Positions 23,587-33,157 of a stretch of DNA of 64,000 bases are shown piece by piece (the first letter of the stretch is position 1; the number at the start of each line of letters is the position of its first letter). The translations under genes were made by a program, and so were the position numbers. The DNA is from Dickeya zeae NCPPB 2538. GTDB lineage: Bacteria; Pseudomonadota; Gammaproteobacteria; Enterobacterales; Enterobacteriaceae. The stretch covers positions 2,272,396 to 2,336,395 of the forward strand of contig NZ_CM001977.1 of assembly GCF_000406165.1 (NCBI RefSeq), in the 5' to 3' direction. Below the pieces are notes generated by a model that was not told the origin of the DNA, did no database searches, and was given only the letters and a program-made list of their open reading frames with translations.

Positions 23587-25638
23587 CTAACCCTGCAAAG
23601 TCTGGCTTTCAAGCAGCATTAACAGGAAGGTGAATTCCTGGGCAATGTCTTCAAACTGGGCCAAACGGCCAGATTTACCGCCATGACCCGCCCCCATATC
23701 GGTGTGTAACAACAACAGATGATCGTCGGTTTTCAGTTCACGCAGTTTCGCGACCCATTTGGCCGGTTCCCAATACTGAACTTGTGAGTCGTGCAGGCCG
23801 GTCGTCACCAGCAAATGGGGATAGCACTGCGCCGAGATGCGGTCATAAGGGCTATATTGCTTGATGTACTGGTAATCAGCCGCGTTATTCGGATTACCCC
23901 ACTCATCATATTCGCCGGTGGTGAGCGGGATGGACTCATCCAACATGGTCGTGAGTACATCGACAAACGGCACCTGCGCCACCACCCCATAAAACAGCGA
24001 AGGCACCATGTTTATAACCGCCCCCATCAGTAACCCACCAGCGCTGCCCCCCATGGCGAAGGTTTTTTTCGGGTCACCATAGCCTTGCGCCAGCAACGCT
24101 TGCGTAACATCGATGAAGTCGGTAAAGGTGTTCATCTTGTTGAACAACCGCCCCTGATCGTGCCATTGCTGTCCCAATTCCCCACCGCCACGAATATGCG
24201 CCAGCGCATACACGAAACCACGATCCAGTAAGCTTAAACGACTGCTACTGAACTCTGGATCCATACTGCTGCCATAAGCGCCATAGCCATAAACCAGCAA
24301 TGGGCTCTGCGCCAGTTTGCAGTCTTTGTGATACACCAGCGATACCGGTACCGATTCACCATCACGGGCGGTTATCCAGACTCGTTCGCTGCGGTAATTG
24401 TCGGCATCAAAATTTTTTACCGCGGATTGTTTGAGTACCGCCTGCACACCGGTTGCCATATCCAGTTCATAGATGGTCATCGGCGTGGTCATTGAAGAGT
24501 AACCGTAGCGCAGTTGTGTGCTCTCGAACGTTGGGTTATAGCTCAGCCAGCTCACGTAGGCTGGGTCATTAAACGCAATCTGGCGAGAGACTGCCGTCTG
24601 CCAGTGAATATAGCGAATCTGGGTCAACCCGCGCTCACGCTCTTCAACCACGTACCACTCATCAAACAGTGCGAACCCTTCCAGCACACAGTCCGGGCGT
24701 GGGGTGACCAATGGCTGCCAGGTTGATTCGTTGGCATCGTGAGCACGATAAAAGCCGAAGGTTTTGCCGTCTTTGTTGGAACGAACATAAAAATCATCAC
24801 GAAAATGGTCAATCACATACTCGTGATCCGCCCGCCTCGGTAAAAACACCCGCGGTTTTGCCTGTGGGTCAATCGCATCCAACAACAGAATTTCTGTACT
24901 GGTAGTACTTTCCAGATAGAGCAGGATATAGCGCTCGGACGTGGTTTTATCGAGGCTGAGATAAAACGTATCATCTGTTTCTTCATACACCAGCGCATCC
25001 TGCTGCGAATCATCCCCCAGACGATGGCGATACACCTGATAAGGCAGCAACGTCTGCGGGTGTTTACGCACATAATAGAGCGTGCGAGAGTCTGCCGCCC
25101 ATTCACTACCGGCAGACACATTCTCCAGCCGGTCCTCCAGCCACTCACCGGTGGTCAGGTCCTGAAACGTCACCACATACTGCCGACGGGAGAGCAAGTC
25201 TTCTGCCACGCTCATCAGTCGATTATCAGGGCTTACCCCCAACGCACCAAGGCTGTAGAACTCATTGCCAGCCGCCCGTTGATTGCCATCCAGCAATACC
25301 TGCCAGGTATCGGCCCCCGTTTCCTGCTCCGGCTGGCGCTGATAAATAGCGTAATCTTTGCCGGGCTCGTAACGACTTTGGTAGCGGTAGCCGCGTTTCA
25401 CATAAGGCACCGAAACATCTTCACCGGGGATCCGCGCCACCATTTCCTCGTACAACGTACGACGCAGTGCTTCATGAGGCGCCATCACCTGTTCGCAATA
25501 GCGATTCTCTTGCTGTAACCAGGCCAGCACATCCGGATTGTTGCGTTCATCATCCCGCAGCCAATAGTAGTTATCGATACGGGTATCGCCATGCATTGTC
25601 ATCTTATGCGGGCGTTTTTCGGCTTGCGGCGCGCTCAT
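23587..25638 (-). CDS. ptrB: Oligopeptidase B
   Basis: 683 residues, a prolyl oligopeptidase family serine peptidase that cuts after Arg/Lys pairs in short peptides in the cytosol. The beta-propeller comes first; the hydrolase domain shows YGYGAYGSSMDPEFS, the nucleophile Ser in GGSAGGLLMGAV and the catalytic Asp/His in GLHDSQVQYWEP and GAGHGGKSGR. The start at 25638 (MSAPQAEKRPHKM) has AAGGAG 10 bases upstream; the frame is open 51 codons further back but without support. Confidence 0.95.
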   Translation of the reverse strand: MSAPQAEKRPHKMTMHGDTRIDNYYWLRDDERNNPDVLAWLQQENRYCEQVMAPHEALRRTLYEEMVARIPGEDVSVPYVKRGYRYQSRYEPGKDYAIYQRQPEQETGADTWQVLLDGNQRAAGNEFYSLGALGVSPDNRLMSVAEDLLSRRQYVVTFQDLTTGEWLEDRLENVSAGSEWAADSRTLYYVRKHPQTLLPYQVYRHRLGDDSQQDALVYEETDDTFYLSLDKTTSERYILLYLESTTSTEILLLDAIDPQAKPRVFLPRRADHEYVIDHFRDDFYVRSNKDGKTFGFYRAHDANESTWQPLVTPRPDCVLEGFALFDEWYVVEERERGLTQIRYIHWQTAVSRQIAFNDPAYVSWLSYNPTFESTQLRYGYSSMTTPMTIYELDMATGVQAVLKQSAVKNFDADNYRSERVWITARDGESVPVSLVYHKDCKLAQSPLLVYGYGAYGSSMDPEFSSSRLSLLDRGFVYALAHIRGGGELGQQWHDQGRLFNKMNTFTDFIDVTQALLAQGYGDPKKTFAMGGSAGGLLMGAVINMVPSLFYGVVAQVPFVDVLTTMLDESIPLTTGEYDEWGNPNNAADYQYIKQYSPYDRISAQCYPHLLVTTGLHDSQVQYWEPAKWVAKLRELKTDDHLLLLHTDMGAGHGGKSGRLAQFEDIAQEFTFLLMLLESQTLQG

Positions 25639-25825
25639 GCACATCACTCCTTTCCATTCATTTATCAGACACTGCCTTATCATCATCGCCCCACACTGGC
25701 AAACCAGCCATGGCGCAACGGCAAATGCCCAAAGCCTGTCATGAATCAGTAGGGGAATCCAGCCTATACCGAGATCTGCACGGATTTTCACTCGCTTTTG
25801 CGTACCGGTACGCGAGTGATGCCAA

Positions 25826-25841
25826 ACGCAAACGTTTTCGT
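25826..25841 (+). promoter_or_regulatory. PurR operator of purT
   Basis: ACGCAAACGTTTTCGT matches the PurR consensus at every defined position. A TATACT -10 element follows at 25843-25848, so the repressor would cover the purT promoter. E. coli purT is a known PurR target. Confidence 0.88.
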
Positions 25842-25918
25842 TTATACTGCGGCCACGTTCGGGCCATAGTCCGCCCGTGTTTACCCCCTCTTTTCACAAC
25901 ACCATCAGGTATCAGGTT

Positions 25919-27097
25919 ATGTTAACAATGGGAACAGCCCTGCGTCCCGGCGCCACTCGCGTTATGCTGCTAGGTTCCGGTGAGCTGGGAAAAGAAGTAG
26001 CGATTGAGTGTCAGCGTTTGGGAATCGAGGTGATTGCGGTTGATCGCTATGCTGATGCCCCGGCGATGCAAGTCGCTCACCGCAGCCATGTCATCAATAT
26101 GCTGGACGGTGACGCATTAAAACAGCTGGTGTTACAGGAACGCCCGGACTATATCGTGCCGGAGATCGAAGCTATCGCTACCGATATGCTGGTCGCTCTG
26201 GAACAGCAAGGGCAGCGAGTCGTGCCTTGCGCTGAGGCCACCCGCCTGACCATGAATCGCGAAGGTATCCGTCGATTGGCAGCAGAAACGCTGGGGTTAC
26301 CCACATCCAGTTATCGCTTTGCCGCCGACGAAGCGGCATTTCGTCAGGCTGCGCAGGAATTAGGTTTTCCCTGCATCGTCAAACCCGTTATGAGTTCGTC
26401 AGGGAAAGGCCAGAGTCTTATCCGTTCACCGGAGCAATTGGATCACGCCTGGCGCTACGCACAGGAAGGCGGCCGGGCCGGTGGCGGAAAAGTGATTGTC
26501 GAAGGTCTGGTGAAGTTCGATTTCGAAATCACATTATTGACCATCCACGCCGCCGACGGCCTGCACTTCTGTGACCCTATCGGCCACCGTCAGGAAGATG
26601 GCGATTACCGTGAATCCTGGCAGCCACAACACATGAGCGACCTGGCGTTGGCGCGGGCTAAAGAGATTGCTGGCAACGTAGTAAAAGCGCTGGGTGGGTT
26701 CGGTTTGTTTGGCGTGGAGCTGTTTATTTGTGGCGATGACGTCATTTTCAGTGAAGTGTCGCCACGCCCGCATGATACCGGTATGGTGACGCTCATTTCA
26801 CAAGATCTGTCCGAGTTCGCTTTGCATGTCCGCGCGTTTCTCGGCTTACCGATCGGCACAATTCGCCAGTACGGACCATCCGCCTCAGCGGTTATCCTGC
26901 CAGAGCTAACCAGCAACGATGTGCGCTATCAAGGTCTGGAACAGGCTCTAAAGCCGCATACCCAGATTCGCCTCTTCGGCAAGCCAGACATAAGCGGACG
27001 GCGTCGTATGGGGGTCGCGCTGGCGACGGCCGACAATACTGAGGCAGCGGTAGAGCTAGCGAAATCCTGCGCGTCTGCCGTCAGCGTAAACGGCTGA
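25919..27097 (+). CDS. purT: Formate-dependent phosphoribosylglycinamide formyltransferase
   Basis: 392 residues, exactly the E. coli length from this start (MLTMGTALRPGATRVM). An ATP-grasp enzyme converting GAR, formate and ATP to formyl-GAR in purine synthesis. The N-terminal dinucleotide-like fold LLGSGELGKEVAIECQRLG and ATP-grasp segments (FPCIVKPVMSSSGKGQS, FSEVSPRPHDTGMV) are visible. It is divergent from ptrB. Confidence 0.97.
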   Translation: MLTMGTALRPGATRVMLLGSGELGKEVAIECQRLGIEVIAVDRYADAPAMQVAHRSHVINMLDGDALKQLVLQERPDYIVPEIEAIATDMLVALEQQGQRVVPCAEATRLTMNREGIRRLAAETLGLPTSSYRFAADEAAFRQAAQELGFPCIVKPVMSSSGKGQSLIRSPEQLDHAWRYAQEGGRAGGGKVIVEGLVKFDFEITLLTIHAADGLHFCDPIGHRQEDGDYRESWQPQHMSDLALARAKEIAGNVVKALGGFGLFGVELFICGDDVIFSEVSPRPHDTGMVTLISQDLSEFALHVRAFLGLPIGTIRQYGPSASAVILPELTSNDVRYQGLEQALKPHTQIRLFGKPDISGRRRMGVALATADNTEAAVELAKSCASAVSVNG

Positions 27098-27138
27098 TAT
27101 CCTGTATAAGACGGGCCTGTCGGCTCGTCGATTCAGAA

Positions 27139-27168
27139 TGCAAAAAAAGCCCGCATGCGGGCTTTTTG
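27139..27168 (+). terminator. Terminator of purT
   Basis: AAAAAAGCCCGCATGCGGGCTTTTT is a symmetrical hairpin with A- and T-runs on both sides. It serves purT and possibly the convergent eda. Confidence 0.85.
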
Positions 27169-27191
27169 ATATGAAGAAAGGGATAACGCTA

Positions 27192-27833
27192 TCAGGCTGT
27201 TGCGCCAGCAACCGCTTCACGCGCCAGCGCGGTGATACGGTCGTAGTCACCACTTTCCAACGCATCAGCGGGCACCAGCCAGGAACCGCCAACACACAGC
27301 ACACTTTTCAGCGCAAGATAGTCACGATAATTCTTCAGTGAGATACCGCCGGTTGGGCAGAAGCGAATTTTGCCAAACGGACCGGCAATCGCCTGCAATG
27401 CCTTCACACCGCCATTTGCTTCAGCCGGGAAGAATTTAAACTCACGTAATCCGTAGTCCATCCCCAACATCAGCTCGGACACGGTGCTGATCCCAGGGAT
27501 CAACGGAATAGTGCCTTCTGTTGCTGCTTTCAATAACGGTTCGGTCAGGCCGGGGCTGATGGCAAACTGCGCACCCGCTGCGGTCACTTCCGCCAGCTGC
27601 TGTGGGTTGGTAACGGTACCTGCGCCAACGATAGCGTCCGGCACTTCCTGTGCGATCAGGCGAATAGCCTCTACCGCACAATCGGTACGCAACGTTAACT
27701 CCAGGACACGAACGCCACCCGCTACCAGGGCTTTCGCCATCGGTACCGCGTGTTCCAGTTTGTTAATCACAATAACAGGAACAACCGGACCGGCTGTCAG
27801 AATTTGTTCCGCACTGGTTTTCCAGTTTTTCAT
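27192..27833 (-). CDS. eda: KDPG/KHG aldolase
   Basis: 213 residues. It cleaves 2-keto-3-deoxy-6-phosphogluconate to pyruvate and glyceraldehyde 3-phosphate. The Schiff-base Lys lies in EFKFFPAEANGG; the phosphate and substrate segments FCPTGGISLKNY and GVRVLELTLRT are intact. The ATG at 27833 (MKNWKTSAEQI) matches E. coli Eda. In pectinolytic soft-rot bacteria this enzyme also finishes pectin degradation. edd is not next to it here, in contrast to E. coli. Confidence 0.96.
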   Translation of the reverse strand: MKNWKTSAEQILTAGPVVPVIVINKLEHAVPMAKALVAGGVRVLELTLRTDCAVEAIRLIAQEVPDAIVGAGTVTNPQQLAEVTAAGAQFAISPGLTEPLLKAATEGTIPLIPGISTVSELMLGMDYGLREFKFFPAEANGGVKALQAIAGPFGKIRFCPTGGISLKNYRDYLALKSVLCVGGSWLVPADALESGDYDRITALAREAVAGATA

Positions 27834-27987
27834 CGAGGGTAATCTCCAGTCATGCCCAACGGGCATTGATTAATATCTGGCGCGCCCCTGCCACAGGGAT
27901 CCGCAGTTACCCACGGATGTCCGACCGCACCGTCAGCCAAAAAAACGCTAACGGCCTCACTCCACCTTTCGGCGGTGCAAAACCGCT

Positions 27988-29463
27988 TTATTCCACTTCG
28001 TTCCAGGAACGCCCATCACGGGTAATCATGGCAACAGACGCCACCGGTCCCCAGGTCCCGGCCTGATAAGGCTTGGGAGAATCGTTGTCCATTGCCCAGG
28101 CATCCATAATGGAGTCCACCCATTTCCAGGCTTCTTCCACCTCGTCACGACGCACAAACAGCGCCTGAATGCCGCGCATGCTTTCCAGCAACAACCGCTC
28201 ATAGGCATCCGCCAAATGTTGCTGATTAAAGGTTTCGGAGAAACTCAGGTCGAGTTTGGTGGTCTGCAACCGATGCTTGTGGTCCAGCCCAGGGATCTTG
28301 TTAAGGATCTGGATTTCGACCCCTTCGTCCGGCTGCAGGCGGATGATCAACTTGTTCTGTGGTAACTGCTGATAGGAGTCATGGAACAAATTGAGGGCCG
28401 GGTTTTTAAAGTAAACGACCACTTCCGAGCATTTCGACGGCAAACGCTTGCCGGTGCGCAAGTAGAACGGTACGCCGGACCAACGCCAGTCGTCGATATC
28501 AACACGAATCGCCACAAATGTTTCGGTATTGCTAGCCTTGTTGGCCCCTTCTTCTTCCAGGTAGCCAGGGACTTTTTTGCCCTGCACAAAGCCGCCGGTG
28601 TACTGACCACGTACGGTTACGTCATGCACATTAGAGCGATCGATACGGCGCAACGAGCGCAGCACCTTCACCTTTTCATCGCGAATACGATCGGTGCTCA
28701 GGTCCGCAGGCGGCGACATGGCAATCATGGTCAGAATTTGCAACAGATGGTTTTGGATCATGTCACGCATCTGTCCGGCCTGATCGAAATACCCCCAGCG
28801 CCCTTCAATCCCCACTTCTTCCGCCACGGTAATCTGGACGTGATCGATAGTGCGGTTATCCCAGTTGTTGGCAAACAGGGAGTTGGCAAAACGCAGCGCC
28901 AGCAAATTCAGCACGGTTTCTTTGCCAAGGTAGTGGTCGATACGGTAGACCTGACACTCGTTAAAGAACTCCGCCACCTGGTTGTTGATAACCCGGGATG
29001 ATGCCAGATCAGTACCCAACGGCTTTTCCATCACCACGCGGGCGGGCTCTTTGTTAAGGCCCGCTGTCCCCAGACCACGGCAGATGGCGCCGAATGTGCT
29101 GGGCGGCATAGCGAAATAGTTGATGGTGGTACGATTTTGCTGATCGAGCATCGTTCCCAGACGATTGAACCCCTCGGTATCTTCCACATCAAGGTTGCAG
29201 AAATCGAGGCGGCTGCTCAATGTTGCCCATAGCGCCGCATCAAGCGGCTCTTTGAGAAAGGTTTCCAACGCTTCGCGCACCACGCCGACATACGTGTCGC
29301 GGTCCCACGCTGCACGCCCGACACCAATGATGCGGGTTTCTGGATGAATATGGCCTGCTTTTTCCAGTTGATACAGTGAAGGCAGCAATTTACGGCGCGC
29401 AAGATCGCCCTTCGCACCGAAAATAACCAGGTCACACGCCTGGGCTGTTGACGTTACCGCCAT
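27988..29463 (-). CDS. zwf: Glucose-6-phosphate 1-dehydrogenase
   Basis: 491 residues, the E. coli length, starting MAVTSTAQACDLVIFGAKGD with the NADP-binding GAKGDLARRK. The active-site motif RIDHYLGKE is intact. It is the first step of the oxidative pentose phosphate and Entner-Doudoroff routes. eda lies 154 bp downstream on the same strand and may be cotranscribed. A HexR box sits 26 bp upstream of the start. Confidence 0.97.
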   Translation of the reverse strand: MAVTSTAQACDLVIFGAKGDLARRKLLPSLYQLEKAGHIHPETRIIGVGRAAWDRDTYVGVVREALETFLKEPLDAALWATLSSRLDFCNLDVEDTEGFNRLGTMLDQQNRTTINYFAMPPSTFGAICRGLGTAGLNKEPARVVMEKPLGTDLASSRVINNQVAEFFNECQVYRIDHYLGKETVLNLLALRFANSLFANNWDNRTIDHVQITVAEEVGIEGRWGYFDQAGQMRDMIQNHLLQILTMIAMSPPADLSTDRIRDEKVKVLRSLRRIDRSNVHDVTVRGQYTGGFVQGKKVPGYLEEEGANKASNTETFVAIRVDIDDWRWSGVPFYLRTGKRLPSKCSEVVVYFKNPALNLFHDSYQQLPQNKLIIRLQPDEGVEIQILNKIPGLDHKHRLQTTKLDLSFSETFNQQHLADAYERLLLESMRGIQALFVRRDEVEEAWKWVDSIMDAWAMDNDSPKPYQAGTWGPVASVAMITRDGRSWNEVE

Positions 29464-29828
29464 TTTCAATCTCCTCATTGCAGGACGCTGTAATTTTATT
29501 ACATCAATAATGTACTCTTTTTGACGCAAGCCAGTAAACCCGTAAGAAAACCACATTATCGACTGACTCTGATATCATAAGGCCTCAGAACCTGTTGTGC
29601 CGATGAAGGAAACGAGTCTGGCATCCGCCTAAAAGAGAAATTTTCCATCGTTTCTGACAGTCAATTACTGTTCTGAAAGTTAGACACACATCATGTTCTG
29701 ACAAAAAAAGCCGATCGCTGGGTGTGTCCACCTCTGCCAACCGTAGCGGGCTCGTAGTATATTTCACAAAATCCGCATCGGTTTCACCTTTGGCTGAAAT
29801 CCAAAATACCATAGATGGTCGTTGTCAT
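29464..29828. other. Divergent region zwf/hexR
   Basis: 365 bp containing the HexR box and the two promoters. No further gene is seen; the frame from 29724 is simply the hexR frame extended upstream. Confidence 0.6.
29489..29503. promoter_or_regulatory. HexR operator at zwf
   Basis: TGTAATTTTATTACA is a perfect match to the HexR palindrome TGTAAT-N3-ATTACA. HexR represses zwf and relatives, and KDPG releases it. Confidence 0.85.
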
Positions 29829-30698
29829 ATGAATATGCTGGAAAAAATCCAGAGTCATCTGGAGCTGTTGAGCAAGTCAGAACGAAAGGTGGCGGAGGTT
29901 ATTCTTGCCTCACCACAAACAGCCATCCACTCCAGTATCGCCACTCTGGCTGGCATGGCTGAGGTCAGCGAGCCTACCGTTAACCGCTTCTGTCGTCGTC
30001 TGGACACCAAAGGCTTTCCCGATTTTAAACTGCATCTGGCGCAAAGTCTGGCCAATGGTACGCCTTACGTGAACCGCAACGTAGAGGAAGACGACTCGGT
30101 AGAGTCTTACACCAGTAAGATTTTCGAATCCACCATGGCCGCGCTGGAACAGGTGAAATCATCTCTGGATATCCAGGCTATCAACCGCGCGGTAGACCTG
30201 CTTACCCAGGCGCGCAAAATTTCCTTCTTCGGGTTTGGCGCCTCGGCTGCGGTAGCCCACGATGCAATGAACAAGTTCTTTCGCTTCAATATCCCCGTGG
30301 TTTACTTTGACGACCTGGTTATGCAGCGCATGAGCTGTATGAACTCCGGCGAAGGCGACGTGGTGGTGCTGATTTCACACACCGGACGCACGAAAAGCCT
30401 GGTGGAGATGGCGCGGCTGGCGCGAGAAAACGACGCGACCGTGATCGCCATTACCTCGGAAGGCTCGCCGCTTTCTCGCGAAGCCTCGCTAGTCCTGCAG
30501 GTTGATGTACCGGAAGATACCGATGTTTATATGCCGATGGTGTCGCGTATCGCACAGTTAACACTGATCGACGTGCTGGCAACCGGCTTTACTCTGCGGC
30601 GCGGTGCAAAATTCCGCGATAACTTGAAGCGGGTCAAGGAAGCATTACGCGAATCGAGATTTGATAAGGAAGAACGATTCAGCAACCCGTTCAACTAA
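29829..30698 (+). CDS. hexR: HexR, RpiR-family repressor of central carbon metabolism
   Basis: 289 residues. The N-terminal HTH (SEPTVNRFCRRLDTKGFPDF) is followed by a SIS sugar-phosphate isomerase domain (KISFFGFGASAAVAHDAMNK, VVVLISHTGRTKS) that binds KDPG. The ATG at 29829 (MNMLEKIQ) matches E. coli. It is divergent from zwf and upstream of pykA in the same direction, all part of the HexR regulon in enterobacteria. Confidence 0.96.
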   Translation: MNMLEKIQSHLELLSKSERKVAEVILASPQTAIHSSIATLAGMAEVSEPTVNRFCRRLDTKGFPDFKLHLAQSLANGTPYVNRNVEEDDSVESYTSKIFESTMAALEQVKSSLDIQAINRAVDLLTQARKISFFGFGASAAVAHDAMNKFFRFNIPVVYFDDLVMQRMSCMNSGEGDVVVLISHTGRTKSLVEMARLARENDATVIAITSEGSPLSREASLVLQVDVPEDTDVYMPMVSRIAQLTLIDVLATGFTLRRGAKFRDNLKRVKEALRESRFDKEERFSNPFN

Positions 30699-30882
30699 TT
30701 ATGCTATAACATCAACATCGGGTGACAAGGAGTGATATCGATGATAAGACCGACCTGTCGCCCAATCATAACTACAGGCGCGGCATCCGGACAGCGCAGA
30801 GCGGCAAAAACGGCGCTATACCGTGCCCTCGCCTGACGGCATTACCACATTACAACAGCTTCACCAGTCAACGGAGTTATAC

Positions 30883-32325
30883 ATGTCCAGACGGCTCAGA
30901 AGAACCAAAATCGTTACCACGCTGGGGCCGGCTACGGACCGCGACAATAATCTGGAAAAGATCATTGCCGCAGGCGCAAACGTAGTCCGCCTGAACTTTT
31001 CTCACGGTACGCCGGAAGACCATCTGCTGCGGGCAGACAAAGTTCGCGAAATCGCAGCTAAACTTGGCCGCCATGTTGCCATTCTGGGTGATCTTCAGGG
31101 GCCCAAGATTCGTGTATCGACCTTCAAAGAAGGGAAAATTTTCCTGAATGTCGGCGACAAGTTCCTGCTGGATGCCAACCTGGAAAAAGGCGAAGGCGAC
31201 AAAGAGAGAGTGGGTATCGACTATAAAGGATTACCCAACGATGTGGTTCCAGGTGATATTCTGCTGCTGGATGATGGCCGTGTGCAGTTAAAAGTACTGG
31301 CAGTCGATGGCATGAAAGTGTTCACCGAAGTCACTGTCGGCGGCCCGCTGTCTAACAACAAAGGCATCAACAAACTCGGTGGCGGCCTGTCGGCGGAAGC
31401 GCTGACGGAAAAAGATAAAGCAGACATCGTTACTGCAGCCAAAATCGGCGTAGATTTCCTGGCAGTCTCCTTTCCTCGTACTGGCGAAGACCTGCACTAT
31501 GCCCGTCGTCTGGCTCGCGAAGCTGGTAGCAACGCCAAAATCGTTTCCAAAGTAGAACGTGCGGAAGCCGTATCAACGGATGAAGCGATGGATGACATTA
31601 TCCTTGCTTCTGATGTGGTCATGGTTGCTCGTGGTGATCTGGGCGTGGAAATCGGCGACCCGGAACTGGTCGGTATCCAGAAAAAACTGATTCGCCGTGC
31701 TCGTCAGTTGAACCGTTCCGTTATTACGGCGACGCAGATGATGGAGTCGATGATCACCAATCCGATGCCAACCCGCGCGGAAGTGATGGACGTCGCCAAC
31801 GCCGTACTCGACGGCACCGATGCCGTGATGCTCTCTGCAGAAACTGCGGCGGGTCAGTACCCGGCAGAGACAGTTGCCGCGATGGCTAAAGTGTGTCTGG
31901 GCGCAGAAAAGATCCCCAGCATCAATGTCTCCAAGCATCGCCTTGACGTGCAGTTCGATAACGTGGAAGAGTCAATCGCCATGTCCGCTATGTATGCGGC
32001 CAACCACCTTAACGGTGTGACCGCGATTATCGCCATGACCGAATCCGGCCGCACCGCACTGATGATGTCTCGTATCAGTTCAGGCCTGCCGATTTTTGCC
32101 ATGTCGCGTCATGAGCATACCCTTAACCTGACTGCCTTGTACCGCGGTGTCACTCCGGTGCAGTTCACCAGCTATACCGATGGCGTCGCTGCGGCGAATG
32201 ATGCGGTACTGCTGCTGCGTGACAAAGGCTTCCTGGTCTCCGGCGATCTGGTTATCGTGACCCAAGGGGACGTGATGGGAACGGTCGGAACCACCAATAC
32301 TGTGCGCGTACTGCGGGTTGAATAA
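30883..32325 (+). CDS. pykA: Pyruvate kinase II
   Basis: 480 residues, MSRRLRRTKIVTTLGPATD, the AMP-activated isoenzyme of E. coli by length and N-terminus. The ADP/PEP site VVRLNFSHG, the K/Mg ligands MVARGDLGVEIGD and the signature ITATQMMESMITNP are intact. The start is taken at 30883 with GGAG in ACGGAGTTATAC upstream; the frame extends 20 codons further but without support. Confidence 0.97.
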   Translation: MSRRLRRTKIVTTLGPATDRDNNLEKIIAAGANVVRLNFSHGTPEDHLLRADKVREIAAKLGRHVAILGDLQGPKIRVSTFKEGKIFLNVGDKFLLDANLEKGEGDKERVGIDYKGLPNDVVPGDILLLDDGRVQLKVLAVDGMKVFTEVTVGGPLSNNKGINKLGGGLSAEALTEKDKADIVTAAKIGVDFLAVSFPRTGEDLHYARRLAREAGSNAKIVSKVERAEAVSTDEAMDDIILASDVVMVARGDLGVEIGDPELVGIQKKLIRRARQLNRSVITATQMMESMITNPMPTRAEVMDVANAVLDGTDAVMLSAETAAGQYPAETVAAMAKVCLGAEKIPSINVSKHRLDVQFDNVEESIAMSAMYAANHLNGVTAIIAMTESGRTALMMSRISSGLPIFAMSRHEHTLNLTALYRGVTPVQFTSYTDGVAAANDAVLLLRDKGFLVSGDLVIVTQGDVMGTVGTTNTVRVLRVE

Positions 32326-32389
32326 CCGCCTATAGGCAACGCCGGTGATACCCGGTAATCGCACTATCGTGCATCTTAGGTAGTAATAA

Positions 32390-32420
32390 ATGGGGCTGTT
32401 GACGCTGCCCCATTTTTTTA
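32390..32420 (+). terminator. Terminator of pykA
   Basis: ATGGGGC (32390-32396) and GCCCCAT (32407-32413) form a stem followed by seven T. Confidence 0.88.
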
Positions 32421-32478
32421 CTCATTCACCAGTGGCACCCTCTACCCTGCGTTCGTTTTTTGCCTGATCCACGTAGGG

Positions 32479-32901
32479 CTAACGCGCCCCCGCCACAGGC
32501 TCGCTATCTAGCCCACCGGAGAGATTGGCGCGGCTACGTTTGATCTGTCCGTTGCTGTAATACACGTCATAACCACCAGAAAGATTGCTACGACTGGTAC
32601 TGCTTGAACCATCACTGTAGTTGGTATCCAATCCACCAGAGCGATTTGCACGACTGGTGCTACTGGTACCGTCACTAAAGTGGGTATCGTAGCCACCCGA
32701 CAGATTAGCCCGGCTGGTACTACTTCGCCCATCACTGTAGTGGGTATCAAATCCCCCCGATAGATTAGTACGACTGGTCGATGTAGAGCCGTCGTTATAG
32801 CGACAATCCTGACCACCGGACAGATTGGCGCGACAACTCTCCGCCAGGGAAAAAGGAATATGTGCAGTCAGTAACGCAAGACATAAAAGTGATTTATTCA
32901 T
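32479..32901 (-). CDS. Secreted protein of 20-residue SGG repeats
   Basis: 140 residues: signal peptide (MNKSLLCLALLTAHIPFSLA, cleaved before ESC) then six units of 20 residues, the last incomplete (residues 23-140). The unit consensus is SRxNLSGG-xD-xxYSDGxSST. The repeats are Ser/Gly/Asp-rich with a regular aromatic, so a beta-solenoid or surface fibre is possible; this is inference. Only the first unit has cysteines (Cys23 and one near residue 33), which could form a disulfide. Start at 32901 chosen because it begins the signal peptide. I cannot name the function. Confidence 0.8.
   Translation of the reverse strand: MNKSLLCLALLTAHIPFSLAESCRANLSGGQDCRYNDGSTSTSRTNLSGGFDTHYSDGRSSTSRANLSGGYDTHFSDGTSSTSRANRSGGLDTNYSDGSSSTSRSNLSGGYDVYYSNGQIKRSRANLSGGLDSEPVAGAR
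32482..32835 (-). repeat. 60-bp tandem repeat array inside the SGG gene
   Basis: Five full 60-bp units and one partial unit, in frame, each encoding RxNLSGG...DG. Third positions vary between units, so the array is not very recent, while Gly-Gly, Asp and Asn positions are kept. Confidence 0.85.
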
Positions 32902-33157
32902 AAAAACCAACCTTTCATCCAAAAGGGATATATACCCTTCATACGCCGAGTTGCAGGCATGTGGCTGCACTACTCGAATTATTTTGGGTATAACACCAGT
33001 CAGGAATAGCGTTCTGGTTATCTGGCAAATTGGGCTTCATTGCCATAACACCTATCGCTATTTCCTGACCGGTAAATTATTGCCATCTGCGCAAATACTA
33101 CTGTTTCTTTTATTATTGCGCGATGTTCATCTTATTGTTTATTGACCAACGGACGTT

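Noticed and set aside
23355..23612. 85-codon basic frame on the minus strand near ptrB
   Set aside because: Overlaps the ptrB 3' end in another frame and has Arg-rich shadow composition.
28381..29001. 206-codon open frame on the plus strand
   Set aside because: Antisense shadow of zwf without ribosome binding site.
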